64,000 bases of DNA from CAUZJF01 sp965248605 (GCA_965248605.1 CBDFJV010000006.1:744001-808000); one strand, 5' to 3'. Counted from the stretch's first letter, positions 1-10,136 are shown. The notes: generated by a model not told the origin, from the letters alone. Translations and numbers: made by a program.

Positions 1-1046
1 TTATGTACTCGGTCCGGCAGGTACCAGTGCGCCGTCGGCTCCGACATCAAGACGGCTACGTCCGCCACCGACTCGACACCCGTGTAGTACTGCTCGTTGT
101 TCTCGACGAAGTCGTAGGTATCCCGAATGCCTTTCGCCTTGACCTTGTCCACTACCTGCGCGGACGCCATGGCGTGGTGGTTAGCTCCGTTGAAAGCAGA
201 CGCTTCGGCGAAACCCAGCCGTACTCTGTCAGCGGAGTACCAGCCGGCTGGGTTGTTCAGGCGGAACCAGATCGGCCCACGTTTGAGCGCCGCGCCGTAC
301 TTCCAGTCGATCGCCGACGTTACGGGCCGTGGCAGCCCGCCTTCGGGAGGGCTGTCGGGCCTGGGCGGGTCGCCCTTCTCGAACAGCACCAGGTCAACCA
401 CCTTCGCGACCTGGTTCGTGGACGACCCCTTTGCGCCTCCTCCTCCCTGGTACGGCGGAGCGACGTTCGGGTACACGATGATGTCCGGGTTCCCTTTGTG
501 GGCCTGACGGGTCGCCATGTCCAGCGAATCGACGACAGCCTTGTCTCTGAACTTGATGAATGCCTGCCAGACGGGGTCGTCCCAATCGGGCGTCGTCGGC
601 AGCGCGCACTCCCATCCAAGGGTCTCCGCGGTATACGTCTTGAACCCCGCACGGCAATGGTCGCAGTAGCAGGCCCACGCCTCGGCGGCGCCCTCCTCCT
701 GAGAGCCACGTAAGGCGCGGGGCACGAAGCAGTTATCGTAGAAGAGGGCGTCCGGGTTGTACTCGACGGCCTTGTCGACCATCTCCCTCAGAAAGGCCAG
801 CCAGCCCTCGTTGTTAAGGCACCCCATGTATCTGTTTGGCGCGCCGCCATAGAGGGCGGGGGTACCGTCTTGATAAACCATGAGCCAGTCCTTCGACTCC
901 GGACGCTCGTGGAACATCGGCGCCCAGTTGATGTTGGTGAGCTTCATGTAGAAGCTGACCCTGATGTCCTCCCGGTGCGCCTTCTCGATGAACTCCGGGA
1001 TGAGCTTCCAGTTCCACGTCTCTCGCTCGCCCGAGGTGCCCGTAAA
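1..1046 (-). pseudogene. Glycoside-hydrolase-like TIM-barrel protein, main fragment (IS-interrupted, open at left edge)
   Basis: On the minus strand a frame stays open from 1046 through base 1, so the C-terminus lies outside the window. The translation reads like a sugar-processing (beta/alpha)8 barrel of the beta-galactosidase/fucosidase-like type, with 'MKLTNINWAPMF', 'YNPDALFYDNC' and later 'FRLNNPAGWY'. A CxCxxC-like cluster ('ACYCDHC') is present. I cannot name the substrate or the GH family. The first codons lie at 2751-2866, beyond an IS1380 element. Joining the two pieces across one copy of the 5-bp target duplication gives '...FILLSFTGTSGERETWNW...' with no stop or shift, so the gene was intact before the insertion. 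No separate start with a good ribosome site was seen for this fragment, so it is probably silent. Confidence 0.8.
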
Positions 1047-1303
1047 CCCGAATCCACCGAAGGACACCGATGGACGGCGTGAGGGCAGCGGAAGGGGGTG
1101 GGTGAGGGAGCTACAGGGGAGATGGCCTGGGGTCTTGGGGTAGATGGGAGGCCGGCGGCCGGTCTTCAGTCGCCGCACAGGGCCCCTAAGGCCCTATGCG
1201 GGAGTTGCGATGCGCGGGAAGGCGAGAGGATACGCAGCAGGGGACTCTCGCGACCGGGGTGGCGCGAGATTGCGGGGACGTTGGGTCAGTTGCAGGCTGG
1301 CCG

Positions 1304-2629
1304 TCAGGCCGGGAACGGAATGGCTTGCAGCCGGGCCAAGGCGCGACTGAACTGGGTTTCCCAAGGCCAGCGCCGGGGGAGATGCAAAGTGAGGCGGCGC
1401 GCCGAGCGGGTGATCCGTCCCACCAGAGCGAAGACCCGCCGCCTGAGGGTCTTGGTGATCACGGTCCGCTCGCCCAGACCAATCCGCGCCGTCCAGCGGG
1501 CCAGGTTATGCGCCATCACCTGGACCGCCAGCCAGGCGCCGTTGGCGGCGAAGCGCGCCGACGGCATGTGGTTCAGCCCGACGCCGTACTTGAGGTCGCG
1601 TATGGCGTTCTCGACCTCGGCGTGGCGGCGATGATCGGCCTCCAGTTCCAGCGTCTCCCCATCGCGGTCGGTGATGAAGGCGTGATAGCTGTATCTGGCG
1701 AAGAGGGCGAGCTGGGAACCGGGCGTCGGCTTCACCCGCCGGACAATGAGCCGCACCGGCGCGGCGTCCGGCTTGGTCTGGAACGGGGTGTAAGTCGTCT
1801 CGGCGACATCGGCGGCGCCGTCCGTCCAGTAGGGAATGGGAGTCCAGTCCTCCTGTGGTATCGCCTCGATCAGGTCCCGCAGGCTGGCGCGCTGGCGGAT
1901 GGTGATAGAGAAGCGGACATCCATTTCCCGGCAGGCGGCAACGACAGTGTGGGCGTAGAAGCCGCTGTCGGCCCGCACCGTGAGTTGTCCCCTGGCCCCG
2001 CCGTAGCGCACCCGCCCCACCGTCTCACGCAGGAAGTGGGCGGCGCCACGGGCGGTGTTGGCCCGGCCCTCGCGCAGCCGGGACATCAGCACCTCGCCGG
2101 TGCCGGCGGCAATGGCCAGCAGCGGGTGATAGCCGCGGGCGCCGGTATAGCCGTGGTGGCGCGCTCCCTCCTTGGCCAGTCCATAGGTCTCGCAGATGGT
2201 CGAGTCCAGGTCGATGGTCAGGGGCGAGTCGCCGGGTCCGGCCCCAGCGGCCCAGGCCCGGGCCAACAACTGGCGGCTCACGCGGTCGAGTTGACGGACA
2301 TGCCCCCACCGGAAGCTGCGCAGGAAGGTCCCCAGGGTGGATGGCGCCTTGACCACGCAGCCTAGAACACCGACCGTCCCACCAGCGCGCAGCGCATCGG
2401 CGTCGTCGATGCAGTCGCCGCCTGCCAGCGCGGAAGCGACCAGCGTCAGCATCTTGTCCCCAGTGTTCGCCCGTCCCGGCGCTCCGCCGAGGTCAAGGTG
2501 ATGGTCGACGAGTTCCCGCAGGCCCAGGTGCCGGGCTAGGGTGGCCGGCAGGAGCAGGCCGGCATTGGCCACCAGGCGATGGTCGTCAAAGACGATGCGG
2601 ATACGGTCGGGTTTGTTCTGTGGCAGCAT
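1304..2629 (-). CDS. IS1380-family transposase (copy 1)
   Basis: A 441-residue DDE transposase. Visible catalytic blocks are 'LTIDLDSTICETYG' (first Asp), 'VRADSGFY' (second Asp) and 'AEVENAIRDLKYG' (Glu), followed by the conserved C-terminal 'HNLARWTARIGLG'. The length fits the family. The ATG at 2629 has AGGAG 10 bases upstream, and that site lies in a hairpin half (2635-2644). No internal stop or frameshift is visible, so it may be active. It differs at many positions from the copy at 14361-15686, except for its first ~80 codons, where the DNA is identical. Confidence 0.93.
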   Translation of the reverse strand: MLPQNKPDRIRIVFDDHRLVANAGLLLPATLARHLGLRELVDHHLDLGGAPGRANTGDKMLTLVASALAGGDCIDDADALRAGGTVGVLGCVVKAPSTLGTFLRSFRWGHVRQLDRVSRQLLARAWAAGAGPGDSPLTIDLDSTICETYGLAKEGARHHGYTGARGYHPLLAIAAGTGEVLMSRLREGRANTARGAAHFLRETVGRVRYGGARGQLTVRADSGFYAHTVVAACREMDVRFSITIRQRASLRDLIEAIPQEDWTPIPYWTDGAADVAETTYTPFQTKPDAAPVRLIVRRVKPTPGSQLALFARYSYHAFITDRDGETLELEADHRRHAEVENAIRDLKYGVGLNHMPSARFAANGAWLAVQVMAHNLARWTARIGLGERTVITKTLRRRVFALVGRITRSARRLTLHLPRRWPWETQFSRALARLQAIPFPA

Positions 2630-2634
2630 CTATT

Positions 2635-2700
2635 GGGTGCTCCTTGTTTCCGGGCGGGTTTCTGTTCCAAAACCATTATCCCAGATTCAGAGGAGCACCC
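2635..2700 (-). promoter_or_regulatory. RBS-sequestering inverted repeat around the IS1380 promoter
   Basis: A 10-base sequence GGGTGCTCCT at 2635-2644 is exactly complementary to AGGAGCACCC at 2691-2700. In transposase mRNA the proximal half contains the AGGAG ribosome site. A GATAAT -10-like box (2675-2680, minus) lies between the halves. Transcripts from that promoter would therefore lack the distal half and stay translatable, while read-through transcripts from outside would fold over the site. The logic is known for IS10/IS50; here it is an inference from layout. Confidence 0.6.
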
Positions 2701-2750
2701 GCTGGCTTCTTCAAGGGCTGTCCCCAAGGACGTCCTTCGGTGGATTCGGG

Positions 2751-2866
2751 GTAAAGCTAAGCAGAATGAAATTGGCGTTGATCTCTTTGGCGATGTAGAT
2801 GAGGCTCTCATCGTAGGTGTTGACGTCGTCCTTCATGAATCGGGTCGTCGCGATCTCGACTGCCAT
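2751..2866 (-). pseudogene. 5' fragment of the IS-interrupted glycoside-hydrolase-like gene
   Basis: The ATG at 2866 (minus) is preceded by GGAGG with 8-base spacing. It opens a frame of about 38 codons ('MAVEIATTRFMKDDVNTYDE' and onwards) that meets the IS1380 end at 2750. It continues in frame into the fragment at 1-1046 once the IS and one GTAAA are removed. It is the N-terminal first strand and helix of the barrel protein and is non-functional alone. Confidence 0.8.
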
Positions 2867-3384
2867 TACAGGCCTCCGGGAGTGAGGGTTCCGTGATCGT
2901 CGTTAATCTATCACCGCCGTAGTACAATGTCAGCCCTAAACACAACCGCTCATCCTGAGCCATATCGAAGGGTCTCCCTCAGCTATGTCGAAGGATCACC
3001 CTGAGCCCGCCACTGTCATTCTGAGCCCCGAAGAATCTAGGGAGGTCGCGTACGGCGATGAGCGTCGAGAACCGGGCCCATCCCCAGGTCCTTCATCGCC
3101 CCGATGAGGCATCGGGACTCCTCAGAACGACACATTTGCGGAGTAGCTTAGGTCACACCGAGCTTTGCCAAATTAGCCGTCTCAAAAAGCGATGTCCAAG
3201 TTCAGTCCGACAACCGCTCACCCTGAGCCCCGTCGAGAGCCTGTCCTGAGCCTTGTCGAAGGGGCCGCCTTGAGCAACGCCGAGGAGACCTTGAAACGGC
3301 CCTGAACCGGCATGTGTAGCCTGAGATGCCGGCTCAGTAATTCTTAGTGGATGGGATCTAGAAAATTGTGGAGGTCGCCCTGCT
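2867..3384. repeat. Intergenic region with dispersed 'CCTGAGC...TCGAAGG' repeats
   Basis: About 520 bp with no convincing gene. It holds several degenerate copies of a short intergenic repeat (CCTGAGCC/TTGTCGAAGG and GTCATTCTGAGCC forms) near 2950-3030 and 3220-3270, facing in both senses. Similar pieces recur near 9541, 30640 and 40190. GGAGG just before 3385 is the ribosome site of the next gene. Confidence 0.5.
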
Positions 3385-5802
3385 ATGCCAAAGTCAGCAC
3401 GGGATTCAATAAAGGGGCAGGCGGTAGTCACAAGAAAGCTTTTCTGGCGCGGCACAGTCTTTACCTTTATCGTGCTGACCGCCTTTGTGGCCACGCCCGC
3501 GCAGCCGGTATCCGCAGACACGGCCACCGCAGTGTCATCGGGGTCACAGCACACCTGCGCCGTGACCACGTCCGGCGGCCTCAAGTGTTGGGGTAGCAAC
3601 GACGACGGCCAGCTTGGTGACGGAACGACCACGGACAGGTCCACACCGGTCGACGTGGCAGGACTAACCAGCGGTGTGATCGCCGTCTCGACGGGGAAGT
3701 TTCACTCTTGCGCCCTGACGACAACGGGCGGCCTCAGGTGCTGGGGGAGCAATTCCCGGGGCCAGCTTGGGGACAGCACATTTACGAGTCGGAGCACGCC
3801 CGTGGACGTAACGGGGCTCAGTAGTGGCGTGGCCGCCGTCTCATCAGGGAACGACTACACCTGCGCGGTGACGACCGCCGGCGGACTCAAGTGCTGGGGC
3901 CGTAATTCCTACGGGCAACTTGGTGACGGAACGAATATACCTCGCAGTAGCCCGGTCGATGTGACGGGGCTCACGAGCCAAGTAGCTACTGTCTCGTCAG
4001 GAAACGTACATGCCTGCGCCGTGACCACCACTGGAGGGGTCAAATGTTGGGGAAGGAACAGCCACGGCCAGCTCGGGGATGGCACAGTTACAAACCGTGT
4101 CATGCCGGTGGATGTGTCTGGGCTCACGGCCGGAGTGGCCGGTGTCTCAGCAGGAGGCAGCCACACCTGCGCCGTCAGTACGTCCGGCGGCCTCAAGTGC
4201 TGGGGCAGCTACAGGATCTCGTACCGTACCACTCCAACGGACGTTGACGGGCTCACGACCGGTGTCGCCGCTGTCGCAGGAGGCTGGCAACATATATGCG
4301 CTCTAACCCTGTCTGGTGGTCTCGAATGCTGGGGCTCCAACCTCTACGGTCAGCTCGGAGACGGGACGACCACGGACGGTGCTACGCCGACGGAAGTGTT
4401 TGGATTGGCAACTGGTGTGGCTGCCGTCTCACTAGGCACCTACCACACCTGCGCCTTGATGGTGTCCGGCGGCGTCAAGTGTTGGGGATGGAATAACGCC
4501 GGTCAGCTTGGTGACGGCACGCCGCCCCACTCTGCCACGTCGACCGACGTCGTGGGGCTCACTGACAGCGTAGCGGCTATCTCACTAGGGCACGAACACT
4601 CCTGTGCCGTGACGTTGTCCGGCGGTCTCAAATGTTGGGGGAGGAACTCTAACGGTCAGCTCGGAGATGGCACGACCACGGACCGGACCAGACCGGTGGA
4701 CGTTGCGGGTCTGACCAGCGGAGTCGCTACCGTCTCGTTGGGGCATAACCACACCTGTTCCTCGACGACATCCGGTGGCGCTAGATGTTGGGGTCGAAAC
4801 AGCGAAGGCCAACTTGGGGACGGTTCGACGGCGAACCAGATCATGCCGGTGGACGTTGCGGGACTCACCAATGGTGTGATCGCCGTCTCATCGGGGGCCG
4901 GTCACACCTGCGCTGTGACCAATGAGAGCAGCCTTAAGTGCTGGGGCTTCAACCTCTACGGCCAGCTTGGCGACGGCACAAACGTGGACCGCACCACTCC
5001 CGTGGATGTAGCAGGTCTAACTAGCAGACTCGCTTCTGTTTCCCTCGGGGGATCCCACACTTGCTCTGTCTCGATTTCCGGCCGCCTCAAGTGTTGGGGG
5101 TTCAACTCCAGTGGACAACTGGGGGACGGAACGAACACCGACCGCAGCACCCCAGTGGACGTGGCAAGGCTGACCACTAGTACCGTCTCTGTCTCAGCAG
5201 GAGACTTCAACACCTGCGCTGTCACTAAGACGGGCAGCCTCCGATGCTGGGGGTCTAACCGGAACACACCAGAGGAAGTGGCAGGGTTCACCGGCAACGT
5301 GACCTATGTTTCTCCCGTCGCGCAGCACACATGCGCAGTGACCACAACAGGCGGGCTCCGTTGTTGGGGACGAAACAACCTCGGACAACTTGGGGATGGT
5401 ACGACCACGGACAGCAATACACCCGTCGATGTGGTGGGCCTTACAGGTCGGGTAGCCGCTGTTTCTGCAGGAAGCTGGCACACATGTGCACTTACCACCT
5501 CAGGAACCGTCAAATGTTGGGGCGACAACTCCTACGGTCAACTCGGGAACGGCACGCCGACGCACCAAACCACGCCGACGGACGTGGATGGATTTGGGGC
5601 GGTCCCCGCTCCGGCAGCCACACAATCGCCAACTCCCACCTCTGCCGCAGGCACCCCAGATGCGTCCGCTCCGGAGGCGACGCCACGGCCTTCGGGTGGT
5701 ATGTGCGGGTCCGGCGCTAACGGCGCAGCTGGGGCCCGTGGCGATATGCTTTTGCTGCTATCGCCATTGGTCCTCATCGCTGGATACAGAAAGCTAACTT
5801 AA
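3385..5802 (+). CDS. Secreted RCC1-repeat protein, 14 blades, C-terminal membrane anchor
   Basis: 805 residues. A basic N-terminus and hydrophobic stretch ending 'PAQPVSA' (about residues 18-46) form a signal peptide. Then come 14 repeats of about 50 residues, each with 'HTCAVTTSGGLKCWG' followed by 'NSxGQLGDGT', which I recognise as bacterial extracellular RCC1/ATS1-type beta-propeller blades. Fourteen fits two seven-bladed propellers. Nearly every blade has two cysteines, so disulfides outside the cytoplasm are likely. Repeats 5 and 12 lack the GQLGDG segment. A Pro/Thr/Ser linker (about 735-765) leads to a C-terminal hydrophobic helix and basic tail ('LLLLSPLVLIAGYRKLT'), a surface anchor. 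GGAGG lies 12 bases before the ATG. The ligand is unknown. Confidence 0.88.
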   Translation: MPKSARDSIKGQAVVTRKLFWRGTVFTFIVLTAFVATPAQPVSADTATAVSSGSQHTCAVTTSGGLKCWGSNDDGQLGDGTTTDRSTPVDVAGLTSGVIAVSTGKFHSCALTTTGGLRCWGSNSRGQLGDSTFTSRSTPVDVTGLSSGVAAVSSGNDYTCAVTTAGGLKCWGRNSYGQLGDGTNIPRSSPVDVTGLTSQVATVSSGNVHACAVTTTGGVKCWGRNSHGQLGDGTVTNRVMPVDVSGLTAGVAGVSAGGSHTCAVSTSGGLKCWGSYRISYRTTPTDVDGLTTGVAAVAGGWQHICALTLSGGLECWGSNLYGQLGDGTTTDGATPTEVFGLATGVAAVSLGTYHTCALMVSGGVKCWGWNNAGQLGDGTPPHSATSTDVVGLTDSVAAISLGHEHSCAVTLSGGLKCWGRNSNGQLGDGTTTDRTRPVDVAGLTSGVATVSLGHNHTCSSTTSGGARCWGRNSEGQLGDGSTANQIMPVDVAGLTNGVIAVSSGAGHTCAVTNESSLKCWGFNLYGQLGDGTNVDRTTPVDVAGLTSRLASVSLGGSHTCSVSISGRLKCWGFNSSGQLGDGTNTDRSTPVDVARLTTSTVSVSAGDFNTCAVTKTGSLRCWGSNRNTPEEVAGFTGNVTYVSPVAQHTCAVTTTGGLRCWGRNNLGQLGDGTTTDSNTPVDVVGLTGRVAAVSAGSWHTCALTTSGTVKCWGDNSYGQLGNGTPTHQTTPTDVDGFGAVPAPAATQSPTPTSAAGTPDASAPEATPRPSGGMCGSGANGAAGARGDMLLLLSPLVLIAGYRKLT

Positions 5803-5906
5803 ACCAAGCATCAACTATCGACATGGTGCCACCAACTGCGGTGTACGTATGCAGCAGCTAACCACAATTGCATGACCTGGGCTAGTCTCAGATAAATAAG
5901 GACCGT

Positions 5907-8900
5907 ATGTTCACACCAGGATTCGTCCGGCGGAGTGCAGCCTTTGCCATTCTCGCCCTAGGCGCATTCCTGACTCACTCCGCGCAACCTGTATTCGCGG
6001 ACGCGGCCACCACCGTCTCATCGGGGGACCTACATGCTTGCGCTGTGACTACGTCCGGCAGCCTCAAATGCTGGGGGCACAACGGACTTGGTCGGCTGGG
6101 GGACAGCACCACCACCCACCGCACCACGCCGGTGGACGTGACAGGGCTCACCAGCGGCGTGGCCGCCGTCTCATCGGGGGCCAGTCACACCTGTGCCGTG
6201 ACCACGTCCGGCGGCCTCAAGTGCTGGGGTCGAAACAGTGAGGGCCAGCTTGGGGACGGCACTATTACGGGCCGCAGCGCGCCGGTGGACGTTGCAGGGC
6301 TCACCACCGGCGCGGCCACTGTCTCATCGGGGGCCAGTCACACCTGCGCCGTGACCACACTCGGCGGCCTCAAGTGCTGGGGGCGGAACAACGCCGGCCA
6401 GCTCGGGGACGGCACCACCACGGACCGCACCACGCCGGTGGACGTGACAGGGCTCACCAGCGGCTTGGCCGCCGTTTCCGCAGGGGAATTACACACCTGC
6501 GCCGTGACTACGTCTGGGGGCCTCAAGTGCTGGGGATGGAACAGCGTCGGTCAGCTTGGGGACGGCACAACCACGGACCGGACCACCCCGGTGGATGTTG
6601 CGGGGGCTAACAAGCGGCGTGGCCGCCGTCTCATCTGGGGATTTTCACACCTGCGCCGTGACCACGTCGGGGGGCCTCAAGTGCTGGGGGAGCAACTCCC
6701 TAGGTCGGCTTGGGATTGGCACTGCCACGGACCAGAGCACACCAGTGGATGTGACGGGGCTCACTAGCGATGTTACATCCGTCTCATCGGGTGCCATACA
6801 CACCTGCGCCGTGACCACGCCTGGGGGCCTCAAGTGCTGGGGATGGAACGACTCCGGCCGGCTCGGAGATGGCACGACCACGAACCGCAGCACGCCGGTC
6901 GACGTTTCAGGGCTCACCAGCGGCGTAGCCGCCGTCTCATCGGGGGACCGCCATACCTGCGCCGTGACCACGTCGGGGGGCCTCAAGTGCTGGGGACGGA
7001 ACTTCTTCGGTCTGCTTGGGGATGGCACGACCACGGACCGGAGGACGCCGGACGACGTAGTGGGGCTCACCGGTGGCGTGGCCGCCGTGTCAGCAGGAGG
7101 CAGTCACACATGCGCCGTGATCACGTCCGGGGGCCTCAAGTGCTGGGGATGGAACTTCTTCGGCCCGCTTGGGGACGGCACGAACAAGGAACGGGGCACG
7201 CCGGTCGACGTGACAGGGTTCACCGGCGGCGTGGCGGCTGCCGTCTCATCGGGTGCCATACACACCTGCGCCGTGACCACGTCGGGGGGCCTCAAGTGTT
7301 GGGGGTATAACTCCTCCGGTCAACTCGGAGACGGCACGACAATCGATCGCTTCACGCCGGTGGACGTGACAGGTTTGACCAGCGGCGTGGCCGCCGTCTC
7401 ATCGGGGGCCAGTCACACCTGCGCCGTGACCACGTCCGGCGGACTCAAGTGCTGGGGTCGAAACAGTGGGGGCCAGCTCGGGGACGGCACGATTACGGGC
7501 CGCAGCACGCCGGTGGACGTGGTGGGGCTCACCAGCGGTGTGGCCGCTGTCTCAGCAGGGGGCAATCACACGTGCGCTGTGACCATGGTGGGGGGCCTCA
7601 AGTGCTGGGGACAGAACTCCTCCAGCGAACTAGGCGATAGCACCATCGAGGATCGGAGCACGCCTGTCGAGGTGGTAGGGCTCACCAGCGGCGTGGCCGC
7701 CGTCTCATCGGGGGCCAGTCACACCTGCGCCGTGACCACGTCCGGCGGCCTCAAGTGCTGGGGTCGAAACAGTGGGGGCCAGCTCGGGGACGGCACGATT
7801 ACGGGCCGCAGCACGCCGGTGGACGTTGCAGGGCTCACCAGCGGCGTGGCCGCCGTCTCATCGGGGGCCGGTCACACCTGCGCCGTGACCACGCTCGGCG
7901 GACTCACGTGCTGGGGATGGAACAGCTACGGCCAGCTAGGGGATAGCACCGCCACGAACCGGACCACACCGGTGGATGTAACAGAGCTCACCAGCGGCTT
8001 GGCCGCCATCTCAGCAGGGGGCAATCACACCTGCGCAGTGACCACGTCGGGCGGACTCAAGTGCTGGGGAAGTAACTTCGATGGCCAGCTTGGCGACGGG
8101 GCACCCAAGTACCGTGCCACCCCAGCAGATGTGTTTGGGTTCCTACCTAGCGACGTTTCGGTAGAAAAAACCGCTTCTTCCAGCACTGTGGCGGCGGGCG
8201 AGCAGACCGCCTTCACGATCATGGTCACCAACAACGGCCCGAGCACGTCCACTGCAATCATGGTAGTAGACGAGCTACCTGCCGAGCTGGTCTTTGTAAC
8301 GAGCACCCCTGGCTCCCCCACATGCAGCGAGTCGACCGGTACCGTCACCTGCAATCTACCCAGTTTGGCTCCCGGCGCAACGACGACCGTCGAGGTCCAG
8401 GTCGTCGTCGACCCATCGGCAAGGGGCATCCTGGCCAACGTTGCCACGGTCGCAGCCAGTGAACCTGACCCTGACGAGACCAACAACACATCTACGGCGA
8501 CCACCACGGTCACAGCGATGGCCGACCTGTCAATATCAAAGAACGACTCACCAAGTCCCGCGCTGACGGGCGACACTCTTACCTATACGTTGGTCATCAC
8601 GAATCACGGGCCGTCTTCGGCTACGGACGTCACCGTCCTCGATCCGTTGCCCAGCTCTGTCACTTATGTCTCCAGCACCACTCAGCAGGGTAATTGCACC
8701 GGCACGGAGTCGATCTCCTGCTCGCTGGGTACCCTTGCCCCGAATGCGAGCACGACGGTGACGTTGGACGTAACCGTCCTCGAAACGGCGACCGGCACGA
8801 TAACCAACACGGCCACAGTCAGCGGCGTCGAGCCCGATCCGGACATGGGTAACAACACGGCCACGGCAACGAGCACGGTAAACGTGGAGAGGGATGTACC

Positions 8901-9453
8901 GCTGCTGCCGGGATACAACCTGGTCGGAATCCCGGTGACGTTGAGCGAGCCTCTACTGGCGCGCGATCTCGCCGAGGCGCTACTGCCCGACAGCGTCAGT
9001 ATCGAAGACGGTCCGGTCACCGCGGTGTTGTCCTGGACCGGAGCCGGCTACCTGGCGTGGCTCAGCAACAACCCGTCAGCGAACAACTTCGAGCTTGAGC
9101 CGGGCGCCGGATACTTCGTGCGACTGCAGACCGCAGTTCCCGGAGACGAACTCACGCTCGTGGGCCTGCCCCTTGCCGTGCCGGTCACACTTGATCTGAC
9201 AGCCGGATACAATCTGATCGGAGTCCCCTTGGCCACACCTGGGACCCACAACGCCCTGAGCTTCGCCCAGGCGATCGACCAGTACGTCGGCGGAAATGAC
9301 GTTTCAGTCGGCCCTGTGCTGTCGATTTTAGGATGGACGGGCGTGTATGATTTCTCTCTTAGAGACAACTCCTTCGTGAACAACTTCACTCTGGAGGCTG
9401 TCAGAGGATACTTCGTTCGCATGGCCCAAGCTGTGGAAGGCTTCGTTCCTTAA
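5907..9453 (+). pseudogene. Secreted RCC1-repeat/DUF11 protein with +1 frameshift
   Basis: Two overlapping frames make one protein of about 1181 residues if a single G is removed from the GGGGG run at 6602-6606. The span is 3n+1 bases. Order: signal peptide ending 'SAQPVFA'; 14 RCC1-like blades (4 before and 10 after the shift) with two cysteines each; two DUF11 domains (around 'SVEKTASSSTVAAGEQ' and 'LSISKNDSPSPALTGD'); then two copies of a ~100-residue module containing 'GYNLVGIP' or 'GYNLIGVP' and 'GYFVR'. No C-terminal membrane helix is seen, unlike the neighbour at 3385. Many blades are nearly identical in DNA. The shift may be real, phase-variable or a sequencing error. If translated as read, only a four-blade product of 286 residues is made. 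Confidence 0.82.
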
Positions 9454-10136
9454 CAAGGCCCGGACGCCAGCCTCAGGGCCTTTCGGTTGTCATGGACACG
9501 TACGGGATGACCCACTCATAGTGACCTTGTCGAACCATAGAAGTGCCCTTCGACTGGCTCAAAGCTTGCCCCGGACTCGATCCGGGGGTGGGCGGAAACA
9601 TCTGCCGATAGCAAGAACCGAAAGACCCTGGCTTGGACCACAGAGTGGGGAATATACCGAACGGCTGTGCTATTATGTCTCTGTGGCGACTGACTCGGGT
9701 TTCCCCCATTGCCTTTATGCACGCATTGGCCTGCCGGTAGGTGCGATCAACAAGATTCCACGGAATTCTACACATGGGGTGAGATCCTCGAACGCCCTCG
9801 TTTGCAAACCTGTGGAACCATCGAGGCGTCCTGTGGAACCATCAAGGCGTCCTGTGGAACCATCGAGGCACTCTGTGGAATCATAAAAGCACCATTCGGC
9901 TGGCTTAGAGCTTGCCCCGGACTCGATCCGGGGCTTGCCCCGGACTTGATCCGGGGGTAAGCGGAAAATATCTGCCTTATAGCAAGAATCGAAGAACCCT
10001 GGGAGAAAGGTCCGAACCACGACTCCAAGCTAAAATCGTTAGTACCCTGTTCTACTGAGACGTCGTCATTCCGGCGAAAAGCCCGCCCCGGCGAAAGCCG
10101 TGGGCCGGAATCCAGAGCAGACCAGGAGGTTCAAGT
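9454..10136. repeat. Intergenic repeat cluster
   Basis: About 680 bp without a gene I can support. It contains two copies of a composite repeat (near 9541-9640 and 9890-9990) built around the palindrome CCCCGGACTCGATCCGGGG and the sequence ATCTGCC...AGCAAGAA. The second copy carries the palindrome twice. It also holds the tandem array at 9810-9893 and an ATTCCGGCG...CGGAAT hairpin near 10068-10115. Confidence 0.6.
9810..9893. repeat. Four tandem 21-bp repeats
   Basis: Units begin at 9810, 9831, 9852 and 9873 with CTGTGGAACCATCGAGGCGTC. The second differs by one base, the third at its end, and the fourth is more diverged. The unit is 7 codons long but no convincing gene uses it. Confidence 0.85.

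Larger units (their letters stand above)
1047..2750 (-). mobile_element. IS1380-family insertion sequence, copy 1 (1704 bp)
   Basis: The ends are perfect 19-bp inverted repeats (CCCGAATCCACCGAAGGAC at 1047-1065; its complement at 2732-2750). GTAAA lies immediately outside both ends (1042-1046 and 2751-2755), a 5-bp target duplication. One transposase gene (1304-2629, minus) fills most of it. The 250 bp between the transposase stop and the left end show no gene. The clean duplication and the restorable host frame indicate a fairly recent insertion. The family assignment comes from the transposase. Confidence 0.93.

Noticed and set aside
1196..2365. Long open frame on the plus strand across IS1380 copy 1 (and the equivalent 14565-15596 in copy 2)
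   Set aside because: It is antisense to a clear transposase, has no recognisable domain, and reflects the GC-rich codon pattern of the gene on the other strand.
9810..9893. CRISPR array
   Set aside because: Units are 21 bp with no spacers and no cas genes nearby; it is a simple tandem repeat.
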